A DNA stretch of 64,000 bases from Neospora caninum Liverpool (lineage: Eukaryota; Apicomplexa; Conoidasida; Eucoccidiorida; Sarcocystidae). Under the pieces are notes generated by a model. It saw only the letters and a program-made list of their open reading frames with translations. It was not told the DNA's origin and did not search any database. The position numbers and the translations under genes are program-made. This document shows, one piece after another, positions 23,959 to 35,572 of the stretch (position 1 is the first letter of the stretch; each line of letters opens with the position of its first letter). Location of the stretch: NCBI RefSeq assembly GCF_000208865.1, contig NC_018394.1, positions 1,509,635 to 1,573,634 on the forward strand. Reading direction: 5' to 3'.

Positions 23959-26182
23959 TTAGTCGTCCTCCGCAATAAAAAACCGCCACGGACCTGCTGC
24001 GATACGGCCCTCATGAGCCTGCTCTTCGTCATGTTGTCTGTCCACTCCAACAGCAGGAGAGGCAGGGCGGCACTGCCTTCCACTGATTCCACAGCTCTCG
24101 GGTTGTTGTTCCCCTTCAGGAACTCCTGCCGGCTCTCCAGCATCCAACATCTTGTTCCGACTTACGCGTCCCTCCTGATCGCTCTGTTGAGGTGCTGAGC
24201 CACCATGATGCGTACCTTCGTCGGGAGGCATGGCTTCGGTACCCCCAACAGGCACCTGCTGTAGAAGCCTTCTAGGTTTTGGATTCTCCTGATGGCTATG
24301 CCCCCCGTCCACCGGCAGCGTCGATACTTCCCGTCTGGTGTCGATGGAGTCCAGTGACTTTGGATTCCCCTCCGCAAAGTCCCCGCCGCCGGAGTGTATC
24401 TCCAAACCTCCAGGGAGGGGTGGCAGATGAAGCGCCCCTGTACCAAACTGGTACCTTCGTCCTGAAGGGTATCGGCGAAGACCAAGTGCGACGGCAATCC
24501 TTGGAGGACGACTTGCAGGGAAAGGTTGAGCGCCGGGTGATTCGACGCCTTCCTTGGTTGCTGGAACTTCTCCGGGTAACTCTTGCTGCGGCAAGGTGCC
24601 ACCTTCCTTTGAGGGCAAGGCATCAGCCTCGTCTCTCTGAGCTTCTTTTGCGGGCTCCCGTGGCTCGCTTCGGCGAGGCGCAGTGTCATCTATTGTCGGT
24701 GGATATGGAACAGTAGGTGGAACTGCCGTGCCAGGCGGCACTAAAAGGTACTTCACCCACTTCCCCCCCGGCGTCTCCACTGGCGCAGCGGTCGTCGTGG
24801 TCGAACTAGTTGTAGATGAAGCAACTGTTTCCTTTTCGGATTCCGCTACTGCCACAGGACGCGTGCCGCCTCTACGGAGATTCCGATTACCTTTTTGCGG
24901 TACTGGCTGCGGCAACGTGAAGCCTTCTTCCTTGTGCGTGGAATCCTCCTTCTCCGTTTTCTGTATGTCTGCTTCGGGCGCAGCTTCCTGCTTGGCGGTA
25001 TCTGGCGCTTCTCTACTCTTTACAACGCCGCCAGTATGACGTCCATGCCGAGGCCCCCGCTCCGTCTGCAAGGCGCTACGCACTGGTTGATCATCGTCTG
25101 TTTCCTGTTCTCTGCTAAGAGAGGGGGGCTCGCAGTATAACCAGTCCTGCCCCACAAATCCAAAAACAGTGCCGCCAACCTCGAAATTACAGCGAGTTGC
25201 CTAACAGCCGCTATATCGGACAGAATAGAATGGCGACGCGCGCAACCACCACCGGTGCTTGGTGCACCCGCGAGCTCTTATCACTCTCACGACTAGCTAA
25301 CATGAAGCATATACCAATCGCCTTCCAGAAGTGTAACTGATGATGGACATCATATGCCGTTTCGCCACTCCTTGTTTCCATTGCGCTTCTGTCCACCAAC
25401 AAAGTCACATCTCAACTTTAGTGCTTCCACCCGTGGAGATGTTTACCCTCTCCGAGCTTCACTATCTCGCGTGTCGAATTTTTCAGCGAAGGACTCACTG
25501 TGACTTTCTTCCAGACCCCTTTGGGGGAGGATGTTAATCTCCCCCATAGGCTTCTCCGCACAACGGGGGTTGGGTTTGCTGGTTCACGGTTGCTGGCCGT
25601 GTCTGAAAACATCACACCCAGCATATCACCAGGCCAGCATAACTCTGCCTCTTGATAGTCCAAGTGAAGCCTGTATTACTACATCACGACCGCCACGTGG
25701 TTCGGCCCAACCCAACGGTCTACATCCTGCTACGCTGTCACGTGGTTCGCCTTGACGTTGTACCCCTGGCTGCACGCCATGTTTCTCGGAAACTCCACAG
25801 CTGTTGCCGCGAACACGTTTTTGAGCCTGCCCAGAGACGAGACGTTCCCCGTCTGGACTGCTGCAAGCTCAAGCAACAATTCTAAGAACCATAGACAACC
25901 GGTGGCTACTAGCGACTCAACACTTGCCTCAGCGGCAAGCCGTCTCGCTTGTGGAGAAAGGAGTCGATAGACGCGACTGCTAGAGGGCGAAGGTACCGCG
26001 GTGCCTCAGGCTCCGTAGTCGACTCCCACTTTGAGTATTCCTCTGACCTCACCCCTCGACACACAACAGCAGGCTGTCAGAGACTCACTTGTGTCTGCCA
26101 GCGTGGGAAACGCGATGGTATATAAAGCCGCCACAAGAGCCAGCGAAAGGACGAGCCGTTGACAAACAAAAGCTCGCGTCAT
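23959..26182 (-). CDS. Secreted proline/serine/threonine-rich protein with a TEXEL-like site
   Basis: Unrecognised protein of 461 residues. Exons: 26182-26089, 25602-25499 and 25146-23959, phases 1 and 0, with strong donors (both GTGAGT) and a TTTTCAG acceptor at the first intron. Exon 1 is a clear signal peptide: an Arg at position 3, a hydrophobic core (LVLSLALVAALY) and a likely cleavage before ADT near residue 29. Beyond that the protein looks disordered and charged. It has a Ser/Thr run (SSTTSSTTTTAA), a proline-rich segment (KWVKYLLVPPGTAVPP, then PYPP) and an acidic end. No transmembrane segment follows the signal, so it should enter the secretory pathway in soluble form. RRLLQ in the C-terminal third fits RRLxx, the TEXEL pattern cut by the Golgi protease ASP5 in T. 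gondii dense-granule proteins. That makes a dense-granule role possible but unproven. The third exon contains no in-frame ATG near its 5' end, which supports the splicing. Confidence 0.8.
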
Positions 26183-28668
26183 TGTGTACCTTGAGAACAA
26201 GAATGACTGCAAATAGACCAGCAAATCCTCAAAGCGACTCTAGCGCCACGGTTCTTTTCGCCCCGTGGGAGGCACAGCTCGAGACAGGATGAGCGCTCAC
26301 ACCGATTGTAATGAGGCAACCCGTCAGCTGATTGGTAGTGCTAAGATTCCACAAACGCGAACGAGCGTGGAACAAAAACCCCGTGTGCTGTTGTTTTTGT
26401 GGGGGTGATTTTGTCACGTCTCTCCCGCACGATCGCCGGGGGTGAGCGTTGGCACGGAGACAGCTGCGGGGCGAGGTACTGGCAAATCTGAGGGAGTAGC
26501 AGTGTCGATGTCCACTGCGCAATTGCGGCGTCGAAACCTTGTAGCGGCCGCGGAGGCAAATTGAGGAAATTGAAGCGTCTGCTTTGACGATCTCGTGTTT
26601 AGGTGATACCAACCCAATGTCTCGCCGCGGTACACACGCATCACGCGTGTTTTGGTCGTTCCGCCCTGAGGTAGCTCCCCGCTGGTCACGACGCTGGAGA
26701 CACCACGAGTGCAGCAGCTTGATGAGCAGCACAGTCCGAAAATCAGCGGGTGCACGCGTAAAGAGTGGCAGATAACAATCGACTGTACTTGACTATTGAT
26801 GGCCAGGCCTGTCAACTGGGTCACCACAGCTCAAAGGCAAGTCTATGCCCGGTACTTCGACAGCACTGTGGCCTCAGTTTCGTCTCACACAGAATGAGAG
26901 GCACGAGCGCGCCTAGAACGATCGGCAGTGACGAAAGGCCCGCGAGTGCCTGAGAATGTGGCGCGTCGTCAGAGGGGCGGGACCGGGAGTGAGGCTGACT
27001 CTCGATGTGAACGCATGGATATGGCACTCTTGCACATCGGATCTGCTGTACACACTATCCGGAGAGGTAGTTACCAAAAAACAAAGTACAGCCGTACATG
27101 CGCCTGAAACTGTCGCGGCGAAAGGAGGTCCCTCTGGTAAAACGAACTAATTCGCTGTACGGTCAGAGTTAAAGTAGAGCGTCTTCTCAGGCGAAGGCGA
27201 CACACTGTAAAGCTTGTCATCTATCTATGTCTTCTTCAGAGAGTCATGGACAGTTTTGTTCTGTACAATACTAGGGCTGAGGTTGGAAGTGTTGTGGTAA
27301 CCCCAACGTTTGGGATGCCTCCAGCCTCTGTAGCGTGGGACGGAAGTGCCACTGGATAGGTGGATGGTGGTAATGAGGTACACGTGGATTCCAGGTAAGA
27401 GCTCAGAAGGCGGAGTGAAATTGCTTCATGCTTCGCAGGTAGAGAATCTTTCAGCTATTAAAGAAAACCACAGATCGCTCAAGCCACGCGGGGCAATCCG
27501 CATTCAGTCCTTTCGTCGGCGATGCGAAAAGGAAACAGGGGGAAGCTGAGCCTTGTCTGAGTGCCGAACATATCTGTCAATGCATCTGGAAAGCTTATGC
27601 TTGAGCAGCTCGTCCGTCCTAGTTTATTATTTTCACTTATCTTCTCTCTTCCATAGTTGGTGATGCTGCCAAGCTTCTGTATTCCCCGTGGGTGTGATGA
27701 CTTCTCACCTGTGCAGACCAGAGTCTCTCGTAATCCTATTGTGGCCGCAAGGAAAAGTGCAGTTCAGTTTATACAGAGCGCTAACCACAAAACTCTTTTT
27801 TTGCGTTCTGCCCTGGGCAGCTACACTTTCCCTTGGTTGTTCCACAAGGCCCTGTGCTTTCACCGTATACTGCAGAGCTCCTCTGTCCCGCTAACCACGC
27901 GAGGAAGATCTCCCGGCAAGGCTACGAGGATGCTTGTGACAAATCCCTTACCGGTGACTGCGTTGTAACAGGACAGCTCGAGTTGTGTGTCAGTCCACCA
28001 TGGAGGTACTGTCGAGAGCTTGGCTGGAGTGCCACGGACAAATGACCTAACCAACTCGCTCGCGCCAAAGCGTTCTTTTGGTGAGCCACCTTATAGTTTC
28101 ATTGGCATTCCAGAAGTAGTGACAAGCAAAGTTTGAATGTGCGGGGTAGAACCGGAAGGTAGGATAGCCTGCCTCCTCAAGAGCAGGTGTAGCAGTGGGA
28201 AGTGGGACACGTGAAGATGCGGAAGGCTCCAAGAGCGCTGGTCTGTTGTTGATTTGGCCATGTTTACACACTCAAAGCCACTTGTGTTTGGAATACTGCA
28301 TCAAGAGCAGAGTTGTCTTGCGTTGAGCGAGTGACGCTTATCGACCAGGCTCACGAGGGTAAACTGGTAATTGTGGGCCATTGAATATCCAGGGAACCAT
28401 GAATATGGTATACCCGAGTTGGCACAAGGAAATGATTTTCCTTAACTTTGCATGAGCGTCCACAGCAAAAGGGCCGGCTTCTACATTCGTCGATAAGTCC
28501 AGCTGTTCACCAACATTTCTTTCTTGTGCAGAAGCAGGGGGAAGTTCTTGTATTGGGTGTGCGCCGTGTGTCACTCGGTAGCAAATGACATCAAGAAAGA
28601 CGCAGACATTTCAGCCAGGTGAGTGTGCTTTTTGTGCAAGTCGCTAAACACTTTTCACCATATTTTCG
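26183..28668. other. Intergenic region, promoter of the secreted protein, no gene seen
   Basis: About 2.5 kb between two minus-strand genes. The right part is the 3' UTR of the WD-repeat gene. The left part should contain the promoter and 5' UTR of the secreted protein. Open frames are all below 170 codons and none shows coding character. Confidence 0.55.
26417..26423 (-). promoter_or_regulatory. WGAGACG-type promoter element
   Basis: AGAGACG on the minus strand, about 235 bp upstream of the secreted-protein ATG. It matches the WGAGACG element described in T. gondii promoters, including those of dense-granule genes. A 7-base match occurs often by chance, so the call rests mainly on position and orientation. 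Confidence 0.4.
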
Positions 28669-31600
28669 TCACTTTACATGGAATCGGTCATTCCATGGGG
28701 GACGGTCGTTAAAGAAACTGTTTTCCCGCCGGTCGCTGTGGGTTCGTACAGGCCTCTCCCTCTGACAAGAGCCGCTACCTGTGAGCTGCCGGTGACAGTG
28801 GCTGAGCGGTTTGCCTTCTCGCTTTTGCTTCTCCCACATGGATATATCCTTGCATACGCGATCTAGCACCTCGTCCACGACTGCATCGACGCCTGTCTTT
28901 ACGACCTGCTGTCGTTGGCGGTCGCCCGCAGTTTGTTTGAGACTCCGGTGCATACAGTCAGTTTTTCCTTCGTGTCTGTTGTGACTGAAAGGAGGCGGGC
29001 CTTCAGTCACATTTCGGGTGTGCAACGGAGGGTAAGGCGGGTGCTCGTAGTCAGGTGCGCCAATTCTCGGTTCTACTGGCCAACCAGGATCTGCTAAGTA
29101 GGAAAATGGGAGGTCCCAGCTCGGCCAACTACCGTCCGGCATACAGCGGTGCCGCAGCATTTCCAGGTAAGCGCATCGCTGGGACGCATGAGCGGCTGCA
29201 ACATCGGCAGTGGTCGGTGCCTTCGCTTCTTGCAGTTCCCAGAGGTGACACATTGTATCATTGCAACAGCTGGCGAAGATAGGCCGCCCCATTACAACTT
29301 CTGAAGGGACTTCCTGAATCCTCACTGGGCCTCTGTTGCCGTCCAGGTCGTACACGAGGCGAACGCGCAGCCTCTGTTGTTTACTGTCTGTTTTGTCTGG
29401 AACGTGGATACACTCGAGGAACAGAATGCTGCCTCTGTCCGTCCCCACGCATAGAATCATTCTTCTGTAGGGGATATCTTGACTGACTCCATCCATACAG
29501 GGCAGCAGAGACGGTGGCGGAACAGAAGCAGGATCGTGACTACTGTCTTCGTCGGTGGTGCTTAGTCGTGCTTCTTCAGGAGGACTGATCCAGTGAACAG
29601 ACGTGATCGCATCCTCAGGTTTCACACCCAGTTCCATCAGCGTGGCATGTACTTGGCATCCAGGATAATTCTCTGCATCTGGCTGGAGGTTTATAAGGGC
29701 AATTTGGTTTTTTGTGTCAGCGGAGGTTGCAGCAAGGATAATCACTTGCTGGTCATTTATGTGCTGTGGAGTGGCGGCCAGTGTGCTGAACGCTCCGGGC
29801 AGCGCTCGGACTGGATGAACAGATACGTCGAAGTGATGGGTGTACTGCGGCTCGACCACGATCACATTGAAAATCATAATTCCTTCTGTTGGTGAAGCTG
29901 CTGCAACATGGAACACGTCAGCGTTTGGAGGGGCCCTTGGGTGCAACAGTATATCTGGAAGGAGGATAGCATCGTCAAGCGGGGCTTGAACCTCTGAGAG
30001 CCATGGGACGGTCAGATAGGAGAAGCAATTATCGTAAAGGGCACTCCACACCGCCAGGCGGCTTTGTTTGCCTATAGGCACACACACAGCACTCGCAGAT
30101 ACATGGCATTTCGGTTACACGTTCTCTCATTTATCTTCTGCGGTTTTTTGGAATCCTTCGCGCCCGTCTTGCTACAAGGCTGTCCTAGGGATTTCAGGAA
30201 GTTACATGAGATGCGTTGGCAGTACTAGTGATTGTCATTCTCGCTCACCGATGGCCATGGCAGAGCGTCCTCCACCGCTTACGAGCAGATTTCGTACTTC
30301 TTGCCCGAAATACACTGCATTCCATGATCAGCAAAAGCGGTCGTGCGTCACTGCCTTTGGGAGGGGCAGCTGTTGTGGAGTCGTAAGGAAGCAGTAGATG
30401 AAGTGGAGAAAAAAAAACCTGGACTGTTTCATGGAGCTTCCCACATTAAGCCTACGGGCTGTACGGTGGGAAGGAGGATTTACCTTATACACTTTGTATC
30501 TCTGGCAGAGCAAACAACTAACAGCCAACAATGGTACAGGAGGTACAAACGCCCATACTACCAAAGGACTACAACCCGCTAACAGTGTGTGTTACGACAT
30601 CGGAAATTGTGTTTTGAACACCCTTTTATGATTCTGTGGGCGGGTCAAGAAGCGGCCGGTCCATGAAGAATCGAGTCCGGCACAGGGGTGCGGTTTACGC
30701 TAGTCTCGATCAACCGGCTCACGGCAGTCAATTTGGACCATCTCCGACAAGTTGCGAATGAGCCATCGACGTAGATGTCCATCCTGGAAGTACAACACAG
30801 AATCCATGACCCCCATTAGTTCTAGTCGTGGTACAAAACGTCAAAAGCCGCAAGGAAACATATGATGTGTTTGCTACCAGAAAATGCAGAGACTGAGCAA
30901 AGGTGCACCCTGCACATGTCTCCATACCTACATCGAATGCGCCATAGAGAATTTGCTCTCCGAATCCGTTCTGTGGTCCGAAATACATCGTCCTGACTAT
31001 GCCTGTAGCGAACCGGAAAAGCATACGAAGGATGATCCTGTTCGGCCCTTACAAGAAAAAGCGAGGTAAGGTGATGCTCACACGTCAATCTTTGCCCACC
31101 CGCCGCTGTTCTCGCTAGTTCTCGTCAATGTCCTTGAGCCAGGCGTTTAAAATTTGCTGAGTAAGGGCGGCTTCTGTCAACAACGCAAACTGCTACGCGT
31201 CGCGGACTGTTTCTCATTTTGGTTCTTACCGATTAGCTCGGATGGCGCAGCCACTGAAGCCTCCGGCTGTGTGAGGTCAAAAAGGTAGACACCTCCAATC
31301 TCGACCCCGACTGCAAGCAGGGGCGCGTCCCTAGAGAAGGCGAAGCATGTCACCTTAGACGAAAATTCTGCAGACAAGAAGAGGACTCCACAATTAGGCA
31401 GCCTCCCATGAGTGACCTTCCAGTTTAATGGGAAGAGTGACAGAAAAATATGTTTTCGGGGTGCTAGGCCTTAATCCTTGTCATGACCAGGAATAAAGAC
31501 GTGAACAGAAAGTCGTCATCTTCCGCCCGCCCCCCTCCTTTGGTCACAGAAAAAAGCGTGACTGGTTGGAGAGGAAATGCCTGCATTTTTCGCCGGTGCC

Positions 31601-31754
31601 TCTCCCTACCAAACGTGTCGTAACGGCTAGCTCGGTAGCTCGTGTTTGTCTCGAACAGTTCCACATCCATTAGAGCTTGTGCTTGGTTGCAGTCTGAAGG
31701 AGCTCCATCTCCCTTGCGGGAGGATCCCGCATGTTTGTTCGATTTTTTCCCCAT
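28669..31754 (-). CDS. WD-repeat (beta-propeller) protein
   Basis: Predicted 638-residue protein. Exons: 31754-31610, 31367-31230, 31047-30878, 30783-30723 and 30071-28669, phases 1, 1, 0 and 1, with good donors (GTAGGG, GTAAGA, GTAGCA, GTGAGC). The start is MGKKSNKHAG, a short basic lead. Propeller-like blades follow: FSSKVTCFAFSRDAPLLAVG..GGVYLFDL (about 50-80), MLFRFATGIVRTMYFGP, DGHLRRWLI, SRLAVWSALYDN, AITSVHWISPPEE, ILCVGTDRGSILFLE and IFASCCNDTMCHLWEL. The last 150 residues are Pro/Arg/Lys-rich and probably disordered. WD propellers are binding platforms, and nothing in the sequence names the partner. I could not assign an orthologue. The junctions DC-R-KQ and LI-G-PNRIIL restore blade-like reading, which supports the model. 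Exon 4 is only 61 nt. Confidence 0.82.
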
Positions 31755-33168
31755 CGTGAAAACACAGATCGGTTGCTGTGTGTTGTGCTTGGCCAGTAGG
31801 AATTTAGGCAACGAAGCCCTCCATGTCCCTTCTATTAGGTGGCGCAAAATCAGACAGCATTTCGTTAATGCTTCTATCAAATCGAGTTGACTCCCAGGTG
31901 CGTCAGTTAGTTCGGCGGTTTCTCTTATGTGATCGGGGAAAGAGGCCCTGCAGTAGAAGCGGAAAACATGCAAACCAATAACGAGCCCCCACCTTGAGGG
32001 ACTGAACAGTGAGCTGTAGGACAGGCTGTCACGTCGACAGCCGATTCCCGCCAGAACAAGAATAGCTGCTTGTATGGGAACATACTAGAATTGCTGAACT
32101 GCGCATGCTACCTACAGGACCCCTTGTGACGGTACATCCAATGCGAATGCGGATCATGACGGGGGACTAGTTACCGCGTCAGTCAATCGTAACCTGCCGC
32201 AGCTCCTTCGATTCTACAGCAGCTTCCGATTAGATTTCGTACGCATGCAGTGTGGGTCCGCTAGGTTACGAGAGTGCGATTGAAATTGCAAGCAGATACA
32301 CCCTTGCACATGCGCACGATCACACGGTTGTCAAATCCGATGTTCCTCCTCGGTCTCCGGATAGGAAGAGACCCTAGCGCACACGTAATGGTGGAAGTAT
32401 CTTAACAAACTCTTCGGCATGGGCTACGTAAGCTCTCGCCTGCCGATTGTGGTCCTCGAGAACAATGAGGTGCTCGCCGCCCTGCGCTGCAGGGCGCTTC
32501 TAGTGACTCGGATGCAGAAACGTAACAAAACATCACGACTTTTCTGTCTCCCGTGGCGTACAGTATCCCGGTCATTTGTCATGTTCGGGAATGGGTCTGC
32601 CAGAGGCCGGTTTTTGTGCATGCGTCAATCAAGGCGATCATAAAAAAAATTGTCCCACGGCAGTTCAGCAGCCGGGCTCCTGGGATAGCACACCAGAGTC
32701 ATCTGTGCTCACCACATGCTCGAAATAAACAAATATTGCATCCCTGAACTAGGCTGCTTCTCCTAGTATTCAGTTTCCCATGAGGCTGCTTGCTGCTTCC
32801 ACCGATGTGGCTCCACTCATGCCTCAAGGCACCACGCACCAGGCTTCGTCATGTGGGGGGTAGAAACGCCGTTTTCCTCGATGTCCTCCCCGGAAAGATC
32901 CAGCGGTTCAAAGCTCTGACGGAAAATGTGTGCCTAGGACTTACGCTGCTTGCAGAAAACGTTTTCAACGCAACGTGGGCGCAGACATCTGGTATGACGC
33001 ATAAAGTGATAGTACCATGCGAAATATACACAACATCGCATGCATATAGAAGGCTGTAATGACAGTGCATCCGTCACAGGTGGTTGAGATGATTAACAAG
33101 AGCGTCACACCTGATCTCTGCCGATACCGGTTTTGACGGGGAAACTCTGCCTGAATTCGACGAGAACC
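31755..33168. other. Divergent promoter region between the WD-repeat and GILT genes
   Basis: About 1.4 kb between two start codons on opposite strands, so it should contain two promoters. No open frame above 90 codons and no distinct motif was seen. Confidence 0.55.
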
Positions 33169-34369
33169 ATGAAACTCTCTTGGCTTCTGGGTTTGGCTGC
33201 GGCGGCGGGCTCCTTCATTGGAGTCTTCGCAGCGTCGGTGAAAAGCGTGCCTCGACAAGCCCAAACCCGATTTGACAGTCAGAAAAACGACAAAATAAAG
33301 GTTGACATCATGTAAGGTGTTCTGAATTTTACACAACAACAAGGGTGCTTCTCAAATTCGGCATGTGCGCAATTAGGTATGAGTCCATGTGTCCTTTCTG
33401 TCAGAGAGTAAGCTTTCTGTCCACCAGCCGGCGTTGTTCTGTTGTTAATTAGACGGCACAGCTTCTAACTAAGCAACTGCCACACATTATGAAGAGTGAT
33501 CTTGCTGACTACATCGATCTACGTCTGTATCCGTATGGTAAGCATCACTGCCTCCGCATATTTCGAGACTCTGGTAAGTGGCATTCTCGAAACGCCTTAG
33601 GCAACGCAGTCGAACACGGCGACCAGATCGAATGTCAACATGGCCCTGAGGAGTGTCACCTGTATGACGAAACTGCTTTCAGTTGCAGAGCCTGGGTGGA
33701 GACTAGGACATTTGTAGGAATAAGGTGTCAGCGTGTGCAATCAGGGAACTGCACACGGATCCTTCGCAGATCACGAACGTTCTCACATGGTAGGCTAAGG
33801 GAGTCAGCTGCTTTTTTGCACATGCGCAATAAATTTGTCAGTCTTGAGAGCATCAAAGGAAGTCCCGATACCGAATGGAGGCAATGCCTGACTGAAGCCG
33901 GTGATAAGAAAGCAGCGATACAAGGTAAACGGTGGCTTCTTATTCCATCTTAACGACGTGCATCACCAGTTGCTGTCTGCAGACTGCGTCACCTCCGTTA
34001 AAGGTGTCCAATTAATGTAAGCAGTTTGCAGGCCAAGTGGCTGAAGCGATGAACATTACCCCTAGAACGATCAGGAAGGCTGTCAGTGCATACTCTAAGA
34101 CTGTTGGCTACGAGTACGTCCCATGGATAGAAGTAGACGGAAGACACTCCAAGCAAGCAGAGGAGAATTTGACAGAGTTCGTCTGCAAGAAGTACGGTTG
34201 GTGTTTGTTAGCAACACTTCTTGTAATACAGTTGAAGCTTACTTCAGAATCGGCAAGAGGGGGTCACACTTCTGCGCGATGCTATCCCTTCCGGATACGA
34301 CACATGTTCTCCTGGATCATCAAAGATGCTTCAAATACCCAACTGTTCGGAGCTGAAAAATCCCGATAA
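33169..34369 (+). CDS. GILT-family thiol reductase, secretory
   Basis: Gamma-interferon-inducible lysosomal thiol reductase fold: a soluble thioredoxin-like enzyme that reduces disulfides, normally in acidic compartments. Exons: 33169-33311, 33377-33407, 33453-33537, 33601-33724, 33842-33924 and 34032-34369, phases 2, 0, 1, 2 and 1, about 267 residues. Residues 1-25 are a signal peptide (hydrophobic core SWLLGLAAAAGSFIGVF). The catalytic CPFC sits in YESMCPFCQR in the 31-nt exon 2. The family signature CQHGPEECHLYDETAFSC is in exon 4, just after YGNA. A late block, YVPWIEVDGRH, matches human YVPWVTVNGKP and marks the end of the fold. The donor used for exon 4 (GTGTCA) is weak. The last exon may instead splice out near 34197 into an exon starting about 34430 that would end at 34633, giving a different tail. 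Introns of 45-65 nt are unlike those of its neighbours. Confidence 0.85.
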
Positions 34370-35572
34370 AATACTGGATATGAGAGCACACTAGCGTGTG
34401 CCAAACGGTTCACACCCCATTCTTGCAGACGACAACGTTCGACTCTTCGTGCTGTGCAAGGGAACTGTTAGCGGCACGCACCTGTGGCTGTTCTTCATTG
34501 GAGCAACGTCAACAGATGTTTTGAGTTTGTCAGTGTCGTACGTAGTCTCTGACGAGTTGCTTCTTTTGTCGGGCACGACAACGGGTTCTCAGGAGTTTAC
34601 GCAGACCAACTCACGCCATACTGTGAAACCTTGACTTTTGCACAAACTCGTGCCAACGTAGCCTCCATTTTGCCGTGGCGTTTTTTCGTAAAAACACTGC
34701 CCGTTTAATGCAATCGCTTCCCCGTGGCCAGGTAACAAAAACAACGTAGCCGACGTCCCTGCTGCTCTTGTTGTACGCGCAAGTGCCAGCTTTTTAATTG
34801 CCACAAGTGACATAACGCATGAAGGAAAGTATTTACCGCAGCACAGCTGCTGGTTCTGGAAAGGTTAATGACAGCCAACTTGGGACGAGACGAAAAGTGG
34901 TTAGCTTCGTTTGGACAGTTGTACTTCCAGTACTGCGTAGTCTTCTGTGAAAGCATTTTTGTATGGTACGGCACCAAGGGAAGCGTCGAGAATTTTGATT
35001 CGATTATTCTAAGAATCGTGCAAAGAGGGGAACGTTCGATTTCTATGAATTGAAGGGTACATTTCCCGTCAAATGCTCCATCGAATGAACAAGCCGGCGG
35101 ACACAAGAAAAACACGCATCAGAATGAGGCTCCGCGGAGGCAGACACTCACCTATTCTGTATTCACTCAATGTGCTTCAGAACACTTGTAAACACAGACG
35201 GCTTGCAAAGCCAATCACACACAGACCTGCGGTGGACCGCCGCCGTTCGAACAGAGCATTCCGTTTGCGCATCACATACAACATTTGACCGACGTTCAGC
35301 TGTTGTAGGTAATCGGCCAGTGCCAGAGATAACTTGAAACCGCAGCGCAGAAGTAGCATGCACGGCAAACCCCTAAAAAAGGGGGCGCGAACAAAAATGG
35401 CAAGAACTCAAGTGAAAGCAACACACCCTCTTGTCGCGGGCCTGCATTCTCAACATGCCACTTGCCCGATCTGCCACGGGCTTCCTGAACACAGCAGAGC
35501 AAGCTTTCGCTCCTTTCCATAAATCCCCCCCCCACGGCACTCTGCACCTATAAGCGGAAAGACTAGGAAAAC
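34370..35572. other. Convergent intergenic region
   Basis: About 1.2 kb between the stops of the GILT gene and the next minus-strand gene. A strong acceptor-like site (ttcttgcag) near 34420-34429 precedes an open stretch of 68 codons. This could be an alternative last GILT exon. Otherwise only 3' UTR sequence is expected. Confidence 0.5.

Noticed and set aside
25447..25498. Longer exon 2 of the secreted protein ending at GTAAAC
   Set aside because: It ends in phase 1, which cannot join exon 3. The GTGAGT donor at 25498 is stronger and in phase.
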